The notes under the pieces were generated by a model. The model saw nothing but the letters and a program-made list of their open reading frames with translations, had not been told where the DNA came from and ran no database searches. From an uncultured Bradyrhizobium sp. (GTDB taxonomy: Bacteria > Pseudomonadota > Alphaproteobacteria > Rhizobiales > Xanthobacteraceae), in the NCBI RefSeq assembly GCF_947648125.1, contig NZ_CANSMR010000008.1:236509-300508 (forward strand): DNA of 64,000 nucleotides. The letters are read 5' to 3'. This document shows positions 55,646 to 64,000 of the stretch, one piece after another. Position 1 is the first letter of the stretch; each line of letters begins with the position of its first letter. A program made the translations under genes and the position numbers.

Positions 55646-58600
55646 ATGCCGAATGCCGGATTCGTTCATCTCCACGTCCATTCCGCCTATTCGCTGCTGA
55701 AGGGCTCGATCAAGATCGCCAAGCTCGGCGAGCTCGCCAAGGCCGACCGCCAGCCTGCGCTGGCGCTCACCGACACCGACAACATGTTCGGGGCGCTGGA
55801 ATTCTCCGACAAGATGGCCGGCTACGGCATCCAGCCGATCGTCGGCTGCGAGGTTGCGGTGGATTTTGGCGACGTCGACCCCAATACGCGGAGCATCCTG
55901 GCGACGACCGGGCCGACGCGAATCGTGCTGCTGGCGGCACGCGAGCGCGGGTACCAGAACCTGATGCGGCTGAACTCGCGGGCGTTCCTGGAGACGCCGG
56001 TGAACCAGACGCCGCACATCAAGCTCGACTGGCTCACCGACGCCGCCGAGGATTTGATCGCTCTGACCGGCGGGCCCGATGGGCCGATCGCGCTGGCGCT
56101 GCGTGCCGAGCAGGCGGCGCTGGCCGCGACCCGCTGCGAACGCCTGGCGAGCCTGTTCGGCGATCGTCTCTACATCGAATTGCAGCGCCACGGCATCGAC
56201 AAGGAACGCCGCACCGAGGGCGGCCTGATCGATCTCGCCTACAGCAAGGGCCTGCCGCTGGTTGCGACCAACGAGCCGTATTTCGCCAGCAGTGACGACT
56301 ACGAATCGCATGATGCGCTGCTGTGCATCGCCGGCGGCCATTTGATCGCCGAGACCAACCGCGAGCAGCTGACCCCGGATCATCGCTTCAAGACCCGCGC
56401 GGAAATGGCGGTGCTGTTCGCCGATATTCCGGAGGCGCTGGCCTCGACGGTGGAGATCGCCGAGCGCTGCTCGTTCCGCCCGAAGACCCGCAAGCCGATC
56501 CTGCCGTTCTTCACCGTCGGTGCCGCGGCAAGCTCCGATGCGGCCGCCGACGAAGCCGCCGAGCTGAAGCGCCAGGCTGAGGAGGGGCTCGCCAACCGCC
56601 TGCGGGTGCACGGTCTCTCGCCGGGCATGACGGAGGAGGACTACGCCAAGCGGCTTGCCTTCGAGCTCGACGTCATCACCCGCATGAAATATGCGGGCTA
56701 CTTCCTGATCGTCTCGGACTTCATCAAATGGGCGAAGGCGCAGGGCATTCCGGTCGGGCCGGGCCGCGGCTCCGGTGCCGGCTCGCTGGTCGCCTGGGTG
56801 CTGACGATCACCGACCTCGATCCGATGCGCTTCGCGCTGCTGTTCGAGCGCTTCCTCAATCCCGAACGCGTCTCGATGCCGGACTTCGACATCGACTTTT
56901 GCCAGGACCGCCGCGGCGAGGTGATCCAGTACGTGCAGGAGCGCTACGGCCGCGACCAGGTGGCGCAGATCATCACCTTCGGTACGCTGCAGGCGCGCGG
57001 CGTGCTGCGCGACGTCGGTCGCGTGCTGCAGATGCCGTACGGGCAGGTCGACAAGTTGACCAAGCTGGTGCCGCAGAATCCCGCGGCCCCGGTGACGCTG
57101 GCGCAGGCGATCGAAGGCGAGCCGAAGCTGCAGGCGTTCCGCGACGAGGATCCGGTGGTGGCGCGTGCGTTCGACATTGCGCAGCGCCTCGAGGGTCTGA
57201 CGCGCCACGCCTCCACCCACGCCGCAGGTATCGTGATCGGTGACCGCCCGCTGAGCGAGCTGGTGCCGATGTACCGCGATCCGAAATCCGACATGCCGGT
57301 CACCCAGTTCAACATGAAATGGGTCGAGCCGGCGGGCCTCGTGAAGTTCGACTTCCTTGGCCTCAAGACACTGACGGTGCTCGATGTCGCGGTCAAGCTG
57401 CTCAAGCAGCGCGACGTTCATGTCGACCTCGCAACGCTGCCGATCGACGATGCGCCGAGTTACCAGATGCTGGCGAGGGGCGACGTCGTCGGCGTGTTCC
57501 AGGTGGAAAGCCAGGGCATGCGGCGCGCGCTGATCGACATGCGGCCCGACCGCTTCGAGGACATCATCGCGCTGGTGGCGCTATATCGCCCGGGTCCGAT
57601 GGCGAACATCCCGACCTATTGCGCGCGCAAGCACGGCGATGAGGAGTCGGAATATCTGCATCCGATCCTGGAGCCGATCCTGAAGGAGACCTTCGGCGTC
57701 ATCATCTATCAGGAACAGGTGATGCAGATCGCGCAGCAGATGGCGGGCTATTCGCTCGGCCAGGCCGACCTGCTGCGCCGCGCGATGGGCAAGAAGATCC
57801 GCGCCGAGATGGACAAGCAGCGCGACATCTTCGTCGCCGGCGCGATGAAGAACGGCGTCGGAAAGGGGCAGGCGGAGACGATCTTCGAGCTGCTCGCCAA
57901 GTTCGCCGACTACGGCTTCAACAAGAGTCACGCGGCGGCCTATGCGCTGGTGTCGTACCACACCGCCTACATGAAGGCGCATTATCCGGTCGAGTTCCTC
58001 GCTGCGTCGATGACGCTCGAACTCAACAACACCGACAAGCTCTCCGAATTCCGCTCCGAGGCGCAGCGGCTCGGCATCAAGGTCGAAGCCCCCAACATCA
58101 ATCGCTCCGGCCCGACCTTCGAGGTCAGCGGCAACACGATCTACTACGCGCTTGCCGCGCTGAAGGGCGTCGGCATCCAGGCGGTGGAGCAGATCATCGA
58201 GGAGCGCAATAAGAAGGGCGCCTTCACCTCGCTCGCCGATTTCGCGGCAAGGGTGAGCCCGCGAGCCGTCAACAAGCGGATCATCGAGAGCCTTGCGGCG
58301 GCCGGTGCCTTCGACACGCTGGACCCGAACCGGGCCCGCGTCTTCGCCGGCGCCGATGCGATCCTGGCGGCCTGTCAGCGCAGCCACGAGGCGGCGACCT
58401 CGGGCCAGAACGACATGTTCGGCAGCGCTCCGGATGCGCCGAGCATCATGCTGCCGCAGGTCGAGCCATGGCTGCCCGCGGACCGGCTGCGGCGCGAATA
58501 TGATGCGATCGGCTTCTTCCTGTCGGGGCATCCGCTCGACGACTACGCGACTGCGCTGAAGCGGCTGCGCGTGCAATCCTGGGCGGAATTCTCGCGTGCG

Positions 58601-59170
58601 GTGAAGACCGGCGCCACGGCGGGCAAGGTCGCGGCAACTGTGGTGTCACGCATGGAGCGGCGCACCAAGACCGGCAACAAGATGGGCATCATGGGCCTGT
58701 CGGATCCGACCGGTCATTTCGAGGCGGTATTGTTTTCCGAGGGCCTCGCGCAGTACCGCGATGTGCTGGAGCCCGGCGCGGCCGTGCTGTTGCAGCTCGG
58801 CGCCGAGCTGCAGGGCGAGGACGTGCGGGCGAGGGTGCTGCACGCCGAGCCGCTGGATCACGCCGCGGCGAAAACGCAAAAGGGCCTGCGGATTTTCGTG
58901 CGCGACACCAAGCCGCTGGAGTCGATCGCGCGCCGGCTCAACATGCCGGACGCCGCGCCCGCCCCGGGCGCTCCCGCAAAGGCACCGGTGGTAAAGCCGG
59001 CCGTCGCGCCGCCACCCGCGGCCGGCGCCGATGGCGACGTCTCGCTGGTGATGATGCTGGACCTCGAGACCGAGGTGGAGATGAAGCTGCCCGGCCGCTA
59101 CAAGGTCTCGCCGCAGATCGCCGGTGCGATCAAGGCGGTCGCGGGCGTGGTCGACGTGCAGACGCTGTAG
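55646..59170 (+). CDS. dnaE: DNA polymerase III subunit alpha
   Basis: Main replicative polymerase, 1174 residues. N-terminal PHP domain (FVHLHVHSAYSLLKGSIKIA), then the polymerase core with GPGRGSGAGSLVAWVL, MPDFDIDFCQDRRGEVI (two catalytic Asp), and later YGFNKSHAAAYALVSYHTAY. The tandem helix-hairpin-helix and OB domains follow. It is the housekeeping type (DnaE1) by length and by location before rpsB; the SOS-induced error-prone form (DnaE2/ImuC) is usually encoded with imuA and imuB. The ATG at 55646 is conserved in type. Confidence 0.95.
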   Translation: MPNAGFVHLHVHSAYSLLKGSIKIAKLGELAKADRQPALALTDTDNMFGALEFSDKMAGYGIQPIVGCEVAVDFGDVDPNTRSILATTGPTRIVLLAARERGYQNLMRLNSRAFLETPVNQTPHIKLDWLTDAAEDLIALTGGPDGPIALALRAEQAALAATRCERLASLFGDRLYIELQRHGIDKERRTEGGLIDLAYSKGLPLVATNEPYFASSDDYESHDALLCIAGGHLIAETNREQLTPDHRFKTRAEMAVLFADIPEALASTVEIAERCSFRPKTRKPILPFFTVGAAASSDAAADEAAELKRQAEEGLANRLRVHGLSPGMTEEDYAKRLAFELDVITRMKYAGYFLIVSDFIKWAKAQGIPVGPGRGSGAGSLVAWVLTITDLDPMRFALLFERFLNPERVSMPDFDIDFCQDRRGEVIQYVQERYGRDQVAQIITFGTLQARGVLRDVGRVLQMPYGQVDKLTKLVPQNPAAPVTLAQAIEGEPKLQAFRDEDPVVARAFDIAQRLEGLTRHASTHAAGIVIGDRPLSELVPMYRDPKSDMPVTQFNMKWVEPAGLVKFDFLGLKTLTVLDVAVKLLKQRDVHVDLATLPIDDAPSYQMLARGDVVGVFQVESQGMRRALIDMRPDRFEDIIALVALYRPGPMANIPTYCARKHGDEESEYLHPILEPILKETFGVIIYQEQVMQIAQQMAGYSLGQADLLRRAMGKKIRAEMDKQRDIFVAGAMKNGVGKGQAETIFELLAKFADYGFNKSHAAAYALVSYHTAYMKAHYPVEFLAASMTLELNNTDKLSEFRSEAQRLGIKVEAPNINRSGPTFEVSGNTIYYALAALKGVGIQAVEQIIEERNKKGAFTSLADFAARVSPRAVNKRIIESLAAAGAFDTLDPNRARVFAGADAILAACQRSHEAATSGQNDMFGSAPDAPSIMLPQVEPWLPADRLRREYDAIGFFLSGHPLDDYATALKRLRVQSWAEFSRAVKTGATAGKVAATVVSRMERRTKTGNKMGIMGLSDPTGHFEAVLFSEGLAQYRDVLEPGAAVLLQLGAELQGEDVRARVLHAEPLDHAAAKTQKGLRIFVRDTKPLESIARRLNMPDAAPAPGAPAKAPVVKPAVAPPPAAGADGDVSLVMMLDLETEVEMKLPGRYKVSPQIAGAIKAVAGVVDVQTL

Positions 59171-59280
59171 GCGACGATCCCGGCGACGCTGTGGAGAGCC
59201 AATGGCTCCGGCTTAAGCACTATTGCAACCACACCGTGCTTCTTTCTATGGTCGCGCCTGCTGGGAATTTCGGGGGCGGG

Positions 59281-59808
59281 ATGTTTGGACGTTACGCGGC
59301 CTTGTTGGCCGGGGTGTTGATGGTGTCGGGCTGCGTGAGCGATGGTGTCGGCACCGATTATGCGGCGATCTCGCAGAAGTTCGGGCCGCCGAAGCCGGGG
59401 CATTCCCGCGTCGTCGTGCTACAGGAGAAGCGCAAGGGACTGAGCATGGCGATCTGCGCCTGCGACGTGAAGCTCGATGGCGAGCCGATCGGCAAGGTCG
59501 CCATCGGCACCTATGCGTTCGCCGATCGGCCCGCCGGCCGGCATCAGCTGGTCGCCAGCGAGGTGATGTTTCCCGGCGAGACCACGCACAATTTCACGAC
59601 CGAGCCGGGGCGCACCTACTTCTTTCTGGTGAAATCGAGCGAACGGCATGATGCCGTCGCGGGCGTGACGTTGGTGGGAGGTTTGGTCGGTGCAGTCGTC
59701 GCATCGGCCGCGACTTCGACCGCCGGCAATCCCGGGCCGGGCGATTTCGTTGCACTGGACGAGGCGACCGCGCGTACGACGCTGGCGGACCTGCAATTGG
59801 CGCAATAG
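59281..59808 (+). CDS. DUF2846-type lipoprotein
   Basis: 175 residues. N-terminal lipoprotein signal with lipobox VSGC (LLAGVLMVSGCVSDG). The body has CACDVKLDGEPIGKVAIGTY, then the pattern YAFADRPAGRHQLVASEV and TTEPGRTYFFLVKSSE, typical of DUF2846 beta-domains. A second short hydrophobic part near GVTLVGGLVGAVVASA. Anchored in a membrane by lipid. Function unknown. It lies between dnaE and rpsB. Confidence 0.8.
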   Translation: MFGRYAALLAGVLMVSGCVSDGVGTDYAAISQKFGPPKPGHSRVVVLQEKRKGLSMAICACDVKLDGEPIGKVAIGTYAFADRPAGRHQLVASEVMFPGETTHNFTTEPGRTYFFLVKSSERHDAVAGVTLVGGLVGAVVASAATSTAGNPGPGDFVALDEATARTTLADLQLAQ

Positions 59809-59930
59809 GCGGCGCCTGGTTGGGATCCCGACGGGGGCTCTGGCCGGCCACACCGGGCCAGTTTGGGCCAAAACGGGCCAGTTCCGGGGCGTAAATGGCC
59901 CGTCCGGCCGGTGTAACCGGCCGTATTTCC

Positions 59931-59962
59931 TTGCTTCTGGCGCAAATCGCGCTATATAGCGC
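59931..59962 (+). promoter_or_regulatory. Likely rpsB promoter
   Basis: TTGCTT (59931-59936), 16 bases, then TATATA (59953-59958) inside the perfect palindrome GCGCTATATAGCGC (59949-59962). It lies about 110 bases upstream of the rpsB start, leaving a leader with room for ribosomal-protein control. Upstream (59840-59900) are repeated GGGCCA motifs of unknown meaning. Confidence 0.6.
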
Positions 59963-60070
59963 GCCATCTCACACGGAAACATGGCTCTCAAAGGCCGTCC
60001 GGTGGCAACCGGGCCATTCAGGCTCGTTTGCTCACACGTTTCCGGAGGAACCAACCGGAGAATTAGATCT

Positions 60071-61063
60071 ATGTCGCTACCCGAATTCAACATGCGTCAG
60101 CTTTTGGAAGCCGGCGTTCACTTTGGCCACCAGGCCCACCGCTGGAACCCGAAGATGCAGGATTACATCTTCGGCGCCCGCAACAACATCCACATCATCG
60201 ACCTCGCGCAGACCGTGCCGATGCTGCACCGTGCCCTGCAGGCGGTCAGCGATACCGTCGCCAAGGGCGGCCGCATCCTGTTCGTCGGCACCAAGCGCTC
60301 GGCCCAGGACGGCGTTGCCGATGCGGCCAAGCGTTCGGCCCAGTATTTCGTCAACTCGCGCTGGCTCGGCGGCACGCTGACCAACTGGAAGACGATCTCG
60401 GCCTCGATCAAGCGCCTGCGCCATCTCGACGACGTGCTGTCGTCGGGCGAAGCCAGCTCCTACACCAAGAAGGAGCGGCTGACGCTGCAGCGCGAGCGCG
60501 ACAAGCTCGACCGTTCGCTCGGTGGCATCAAGGACATGGGCGGTCTTCCCGACATGATCTTCGTGATCGACACCAACAAGGAAGACATCGCGATCCAGGA
60601 AGCCCAGCGGCTCAACATCCCGGTCGCCGCGATCGTCGACACCAATTCGGACCCCAAGGGCATCACCTATGTGGTGCCGGGCAATGACGACGCCGGCCGC
60701 GCGATCTCGCTGTATTGCGATCTCGTGGCGCGCGCCGCCATCGACGGCATCTCGCGTGCCCAGGGCGATTCCGGAATCGATATCGGTGCGTCGGCTGCGC
60801 CGGTGCAGGAAGAGCTCCCGGCGGCTGCGCCGTCCGGCTTCCAGGGCCTCGCTGGTCCGCGCGGCACCGCCGACAACCTCAAGAAGCTCACCGGCGTGTC
60901 CGGTACGATCGAGAAGAAGCTCAACGACCTCGGCATCTTCCACTACTGGCAGCTCGCCGAGCTCGACCACGCCACCGCGCACAAGATCGGCGAAGAAGTC
61001 GGTCTGCCGAGCCGTGCCGACGCTTGGGTCGCCCAGGCCAAGACGCTCGCCGAAGCGGAATAA
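60071..61063 (+). CDS. rpsB: 30S ribosomal protein S2 with C-terminal extension
   Basis: 330 residues. S2 motifs: [45 protein letters not shown], and [19 protein letters not shown]. The standard S2 ends near residue 240. Here a linker ([16 protein letters not shown]) leads to a 60-residue helical domain, [20 protein letters not shown] then [20 protein letters not shown], which resembles a helix-hairpin-helix fold. Such an extension is known in Rhizobiales S2. ATG at 60071 is the usual MSLPEF start; an open frame extends 90 bases upstream but is leader. Confidence 0.95.
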   Translation: MSLPEFNMRQLLEAGVHFGHQAHRWNPKMQDYIFGARNNIHIIDLAQTVPMLHRALQAVSDTVAKGGRILFVGTKRSAQDGVADAAKRSAQYFVNSRWLGGTLTNWKTISASIKRLRHLDDVLSSGEASSYTKKERLTLQRERDKLDRSLGGIKDMGGLPDMIFVIDTNKEDIAIQEAQRLNIPVAAIVDTNSDPKGITYVVPGNDDAGRAISLYCDLVARAAIDGISRAQGDSGIDIGASAAPVQEELPAAAPSGFQGLAGPRGTADNLKKLTGVSGTIEKKLNDLGIFHYWQLAELDHATAHKIGEEVGLPSRADAWVAQAKTLAEAE

Positions 61064-61070
61064 AAGTTAC

Positions 61071-61101
61071 GCGGCGTGGCCGGGTCTCGCCCGGCCGCCG
61101 C
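61071..61101 (+). terminator. Hairpin between rpsB and tsf
   Basis: GCGGC-GT-GGCCGGG-TCTCG-CCCGGCC-GCCGC forms a 12-bp stem with a 2-base bulge, followed by a short TTCTATT stretch. It lies seven bases past the rpsB stop. The weak T-run suggests partial termination or mRNA processing between rpsB and tsf rather than a full stop. Confidence 0.6.
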
Positions 61102-61190
61102 TTCTATTCCACGAACAACGATTTCCCTGTCGCTGACAGCGGCGCCAACGGGCGCCGCGGTTTCTGTACAGGCAAGAAGGACATTGAACG

Positions 61191-62114
61191 ATGGCAACGA
61201 TCACAGCAGCGATGGTCAAGGATCTCCGCGAATCGACCGGCGCGGGCATGATGGATTGCAAGGCGGCGCTGACCGAGAACAACGGCGACATGCAGGCCGC
61301 GCAGGATTGGCTGCGCAAGAAGGGCCTGTCCAAGGCCGCCAAGAAGGCGGGCCGCGTGGCCGCCGAAGGCCTGATCGGCGCGCTGACCTCCGGCGCCAAG
61401 GGCGTGCTGGTCGAGGTCAATTCCGAGACCGACTTCGTTGCGCGCAACGAGCAGTTCCAGGGCCTGGTCAAGATGATCGCCCAGGTCGCGCTGCATAACG
61501 GCGCCGATGTCGAGACAATCAAGGCGGCCAAGGTCGGCGACGTCACCGTCGAGACCGCGATCTCCGACGCGATCGCGACCATCGGCGAGAACATGACGCT
61601 GCGCCGCGCCGCTTCGCTCGAGGTGAGCAAGGGCGTGGTGTCGAGCTACGTCCACAACGCCGTCGTCGAAGGCGCCGGCAAGATCGGCGTGATCGTGGCG
61701 CTGGAGTCCGCCGGCAAGACCGACGAGCTCGCCGTGCTCGGCCGCCAGCTCGCCATGCACGTCGCGGCAGCAAAGCCGCTGGCGCTCGATCCGGCCGGGC
61801 TCGATCCGGTGACCGTCAAGCGCGAGAAGGACGTGCTGGCCGACAAGTACCGCCAGCAGGGCAAGCCCGAGAACGTCATCGAGAAGATCGTCGATTCCGG
61901 CCTGAAGACCTACTACAAGGAAGTCTGCCTGCTCGATCAGGCCTTTATCCACGACAGCGGCAAGTCCGTTGCCCAGGCGGTGAAGGAAGCTGAGGGTAAG
62001 GTCGGCGGGCCGATCAAAATCGCTGGCTTTGTGAACTATGCTCTCGGTGAGGGAATCGAGAAGCAGGAAAGCGACTTCGCCGCCGAAGTCGCGGCCGCCA
62101 GCGGCAAGAAGTAA
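61191..62114 (+). CDS. tsf: Elongation factor Ts
   Basis: 307 residues; exchanges GDP for GTP on EF-Tu. N-terminal UBA-like domain, [20 protein letters not shown] and [18 protein letters not shown], then the core [20 protein letters not shown] (with the TDFV motif that contacts EF-Tu) and the coiled-coil region. Normal length. It follows rpsB with a hairpin between. Confidence 0.96.
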   Translation: MATITAAMVKDLRESTGAGMMDCKAALTENNGDMQAAQDWLRKKGLSKAAKKAGRVAAEGLIGALTSGAKGVLVEVNSETDFVARNEQFQGLVKMIAQVALHNGADVETIKAAKVGDVTVETAISDAIATIGENMTLRRAASLEVSKGVVSSYVHNAVVEGAGKIGVIVALESAGKTDELAVLGRQLAMHVAAAKPLALDPAGLDPVTVKREKDVLADKYRQQGKPENVIEKIVDSGLKTYYKEVCLLDQAFIHDSGKSVAQAVKEAEGKVGGPIKIAGFVNYALGEGIEKQESDFAAEVAAASGKK

Positions 62115-62184
62115 CCGCTGACACCAAGGCGTCCGGCGCACGCGCCGGAGGCCTGCCTGCGCGGGATGAGAAAGCGATCGCATC

Positions 62185-62901
62185 ATGGCTGAGCCGATCT
62201 ATCGTCGCGTGGTGATCAAGCTGTCCGGCGAATATCTGGCCGGCTCCCACGGGTTCGGTATCGATCAACCGACCGTCGACCGCGTCGCCGACGACCTCAT
62301 CGCGGCCCGCAAGCTCGGTATCGAGGTCGCGGTCGTGATCGGCGGCGGCAATATCGTCCGCGGCGTCGAGGTGTCCTCGCGCGGCGTGTCCCGGCCGACC
62401 GGCGACACCATGGGCATGCTTGCCACCATGATGAACTGCCTCGCGCTCGAGGCGGCGATCGAGCGCAAGGGGACCCCGGCGCGGACCTTGTCGGCATTCG
62501 TGATGCCGGAGATTTCCGAGCTGTTCACCCGTAGTGCGACGCACAAATATCTCGCCGAGGGACGCATCGTCCTGCTCGGCGGCGGAACCGGCAACCCGTT
62601 CTTCACCACCGATACCACCGCCGTGCTCCGCGCGGCCGAGATCGGCGCGCAGGCGGTGCTGAAAGCCACCAATGTCGACGGCGTCTACAGCGCCGATCCG
62701 AAGAAGGACCCCAAAGCCAAGCGCTTTGACCGCCTGACCCATTCGCAGGCGATCGAGGGCGGCTACAAGGTCATGGACGCGACCGCTTTCGCACTTGCTC
62801 GCGAGACGTCGCTGCCTATCATCGTGTTCTCGATCGCGGAGCCCGGTTCGATCGGTGCGATTCTGCGCGGTACCGGACACGGCACGGTCGTCGCCGGCTG
62901 A
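62185..62901 (+). CDS. pyrH: Uridylate kinase
   Basis: 238 residues; phosphorylates UMP to UDP. Amino-acid-kinase fold with [16 protein letters not shown], the glycine loop [15 protein letters not shown], and the nucleotide site [20 protein letters not shown]. The tsf-pyrH-frr order is the standard arrangement. Confidence 0.96.
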   Translation: MAEPIYRRVVIKLSGEYLAGSHGFGIDQPTVDRVADDLIAARKLGIEVAVVIGGGNIVRGVEVSSRGVSRPTGDTMGMLATMMNCLALEAAIERKGTPARTLSAFVMPEISELFTRSATHKYLAEGRIVLLGGGTGNPFFTTDTTAVLRAAEIGAQAVLKATNVDGVYSADPKKDPKAKRFDRLTHSQAIEGGYKVMDATAFALARETSLPIIVFSIAEPGSIGAILRGTGHGTVVAG

Positions 62902-62974
62902 TTGCCGCGCCTCTGGGTCCAGACTTTGGACCTGAGGGCGTCGACAGCCGGTTTCTAGTAAAGGGAGAAGCGTC

Positions 62975-63538
62975 ATGGCCGCAGCTGGTTTTGACATCAA
63001 CGAAGTGAAGCGCCGCATGCAGGGCGCCACACAATCGCTCAAGCACGAGCTCGGCGGTCTGCGTACCGGCCGTGCCGCGGCCTCCATGTTGGAGCCGGTC
63101 CAGGTCGAGGCTTACGGCTCGCATATGCCGCTCAACCAGGTGGCGACCATCAGCGTGCCCGAGCCGCGCCTGCTCTCGGTGCAGGTCTGGGACAAGACGA
63201 TGGTGAAGGCCGTGGAGAAGGCGATCGTCGACTCCAACCTCGGCCTTTCGCCGGCAACCGAAGGACAGGTGCTGCGCTTGCGGATTCCCGAACTCAACGA
63301 GGAACGCCGCAAGGAGCTGGTCAAGGTCGCGCACAAATACGCGGAAGCGGCCAAGGTCGCGGTACGCCACGTGCGCCGCGACGGCCTCGACGTGATCAAG
63401 AAGCTCGAGAAGAATCACGAGATCTCCGAGGACGATCAGGAGCGCCTGTCGAACGAGGTGCAGAAGGCGACCGACGGCGTGATCGCCGAGGTCGATCAGC
63501 TGCTTGCCGCCAAGGAAAGGGAAATCCTGACGGTCTGA
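62975..63538 (+). CDS. frr: Ribosome recycling factor
   Basis: 187 residues; with EF-G it splits ribosomes after termination. Motifs: [20 protein letters not shown], then [20 protein letters not shown], and [20 protein letters not shown], which are the hinge and long helices of the tRNA-like fold. AAAGGGAG precedes the ATG. Normal length. Confidence 0.96.
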   Translation: MAAAGFDINEVKRRMQGATQSLKHELGGLRTGRAAASMLEPVQVEAYGSHMPLNQVATISVPEPRLLSVQVWDKTMVKAVEKAIVDSNLGLSPATEGQVLRLRIPELNEERRKELVKVAHKYAEAAKVAVRHVRRDGLDVIKKLEKNHEISEDDQERLSNEVQKATDGVIAEVDQLLAAKEREILTV

Positions 63539-63559
63539 AGGCGCAACGGGAACCAGCCG

Positions 63560-64000
63560 ATGTCGAATGCCGCCGCCCCAGCAACTGACGGACCGGATCG
63601 CTCCGGCAGTCCGTTGCATGTGGCTGTTATCATGGACGGCAACGGGCGCTGGGCCGCTTCGCGCGGCTTGCCGCGCGTCGAGGGCCATCGCCGCGGCGTC
63701 GAGGCACTGCGCCGCGTAGTGCGTGCGGCCCATGAACTCGGCATCGTCTATCTCACGATCTTTTCGTTCAGCTCGGAAAACTGGTCGCGGCCGGCCAGCG
63801 AGATCGGCGATCTGTTCGGCCTACTGCGCCGCTTCATCCGCAACGATCTGGCGACGCTGCATCGTGACGGCGTGCGGGTGCGTGTGATCGGCGAGCGCGA
63901 CGGGCTCGCTCCCGACATCTGCGCGCTGCTCAACGAGGCCGAGGAACTGACGCGGAATAACGTCAAGCTCAACCTCGTGGTCGCCTTCAATTACGGCTCG
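63560..64000 (+). CDS. uppS: Isoprenyl transferase (undecaprenyl diphosphate synthase), 5' part
   Basis: 147 codons are read by hand from ATG 63560 to the window end; the rest lies outside. [20 protein letters not shown] contains catalytic Asp (D26), followed by [12 protein letters not shown] and [12 protein letters not shown]. These are the pyrophosphate-binding motifs of cis-prenyltransferases, which make the lipid carrier for cell-wall synthesis. It follows frr by 21 bases. Confidence 0.95.
   Translation, partial: MSNAAAPATDGPDRSGSPLHVAVIMDGNGRWAASRGLPRVEGHRRGVEALRRVVRAAHELGIVYLTIFSFSSENWSRPASEIGDLFGLLRRFIRNDLATLHRDGVRVRVIGERDGLAPDICALLNEAEELTRNNVKLNLVVAFNYGS

Noticed and set aside
55343-57421. 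692-codon open frame on the minus strand
   Set aside because: Antisense to dnaE and the SidA-like gene; composition is that of a shadow.

Overview
The window is high-GC alphaproteobacterial chromosome, most likely Bradyrhizobium or a close Nitrobacteraceae relative. The signs are a 14-gene nuoA-N operon, the dnaE-rpsB-tsf-pyrH-frr-uppS block, DUF3551, DUF1467 and DUF2946 genes, an Omp25/31-type porin, and short palindromic repeats of a kind I associate with that genus. I saw no rRNA, tRNA or CRISPR.

Layout. 1-6.8 kb: a partial polytopic membrane protein, two small minus-strand genes (one a zinc ribbon), a HAD-type fragment, a short membrane protein with a clear terminator, an orphan TRAP solute-binding protein, a berberine-bridge-type FAD oxidoreductase broken by one frameshift, and a membrane-anchored LytTR regulator. 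7-11 kb: a 1336-residue glycine-rich autotransporter. 11-15 kb: an alpha/beta hydrolase, then a Rieske oxygenase plus MFS transporter operon divergent from a MarR regulator, with two matching operators between them. 15.3-30 kb: complex I (nuoA-N) with an extra small membrane gene between nuoE and nuoF. 30-34.6 kb: birA, RNase J, methylmalonyl-CoA epimerase, a DUF1467 protein and mtnK. 34.8-38 kb: a secreted Cys-rich protein, an M15-like peptidase and a second aspartokinase. 38.1-42 kb: a palindromic repeat and a ribose-type ABC importer. 42-46.3 kb: a globin with a strong hairpin just upstream, then a copper cluster (DUF2946, a TonB-receptor stump, PCuAC chaperone, YcnI, CopC-CopD). 46.4-49.8 kb: proS, lolC/E, lolD. 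49.9-51.9 kb: two DUF3551 genes, a porin and a 45-residue membrane protein.

The most unusual part is 51.9-55.5 kb. A 3271-bp element (52020-55290) has perfect 18-bp terminal inverted repeats and an 8-bp target duplication. It carries an IS1-type transposase and a passenger set: a RelE/HigB-like protein, an XRE regulator, a third co-transcribed gene and two small genes. A palindrome lies between the passenger operon and the transposase. The element sits immediately upstream of two LexA-type boxes (GAAC-N7-GAAC and GTTC-N7-GTTC) that precede a 32-residue single-span membrane peptide next to dnaE. By size, topology, SOS boxes and position this peptide looks like a SidA-type SOS division inhibitor.

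The window ends with dnaE, a DUF2846 lipoprotein, rpsB, tsf, pyrH, frr and a partial uppS. All functions are read from protein sequence and context; nothing was searched.
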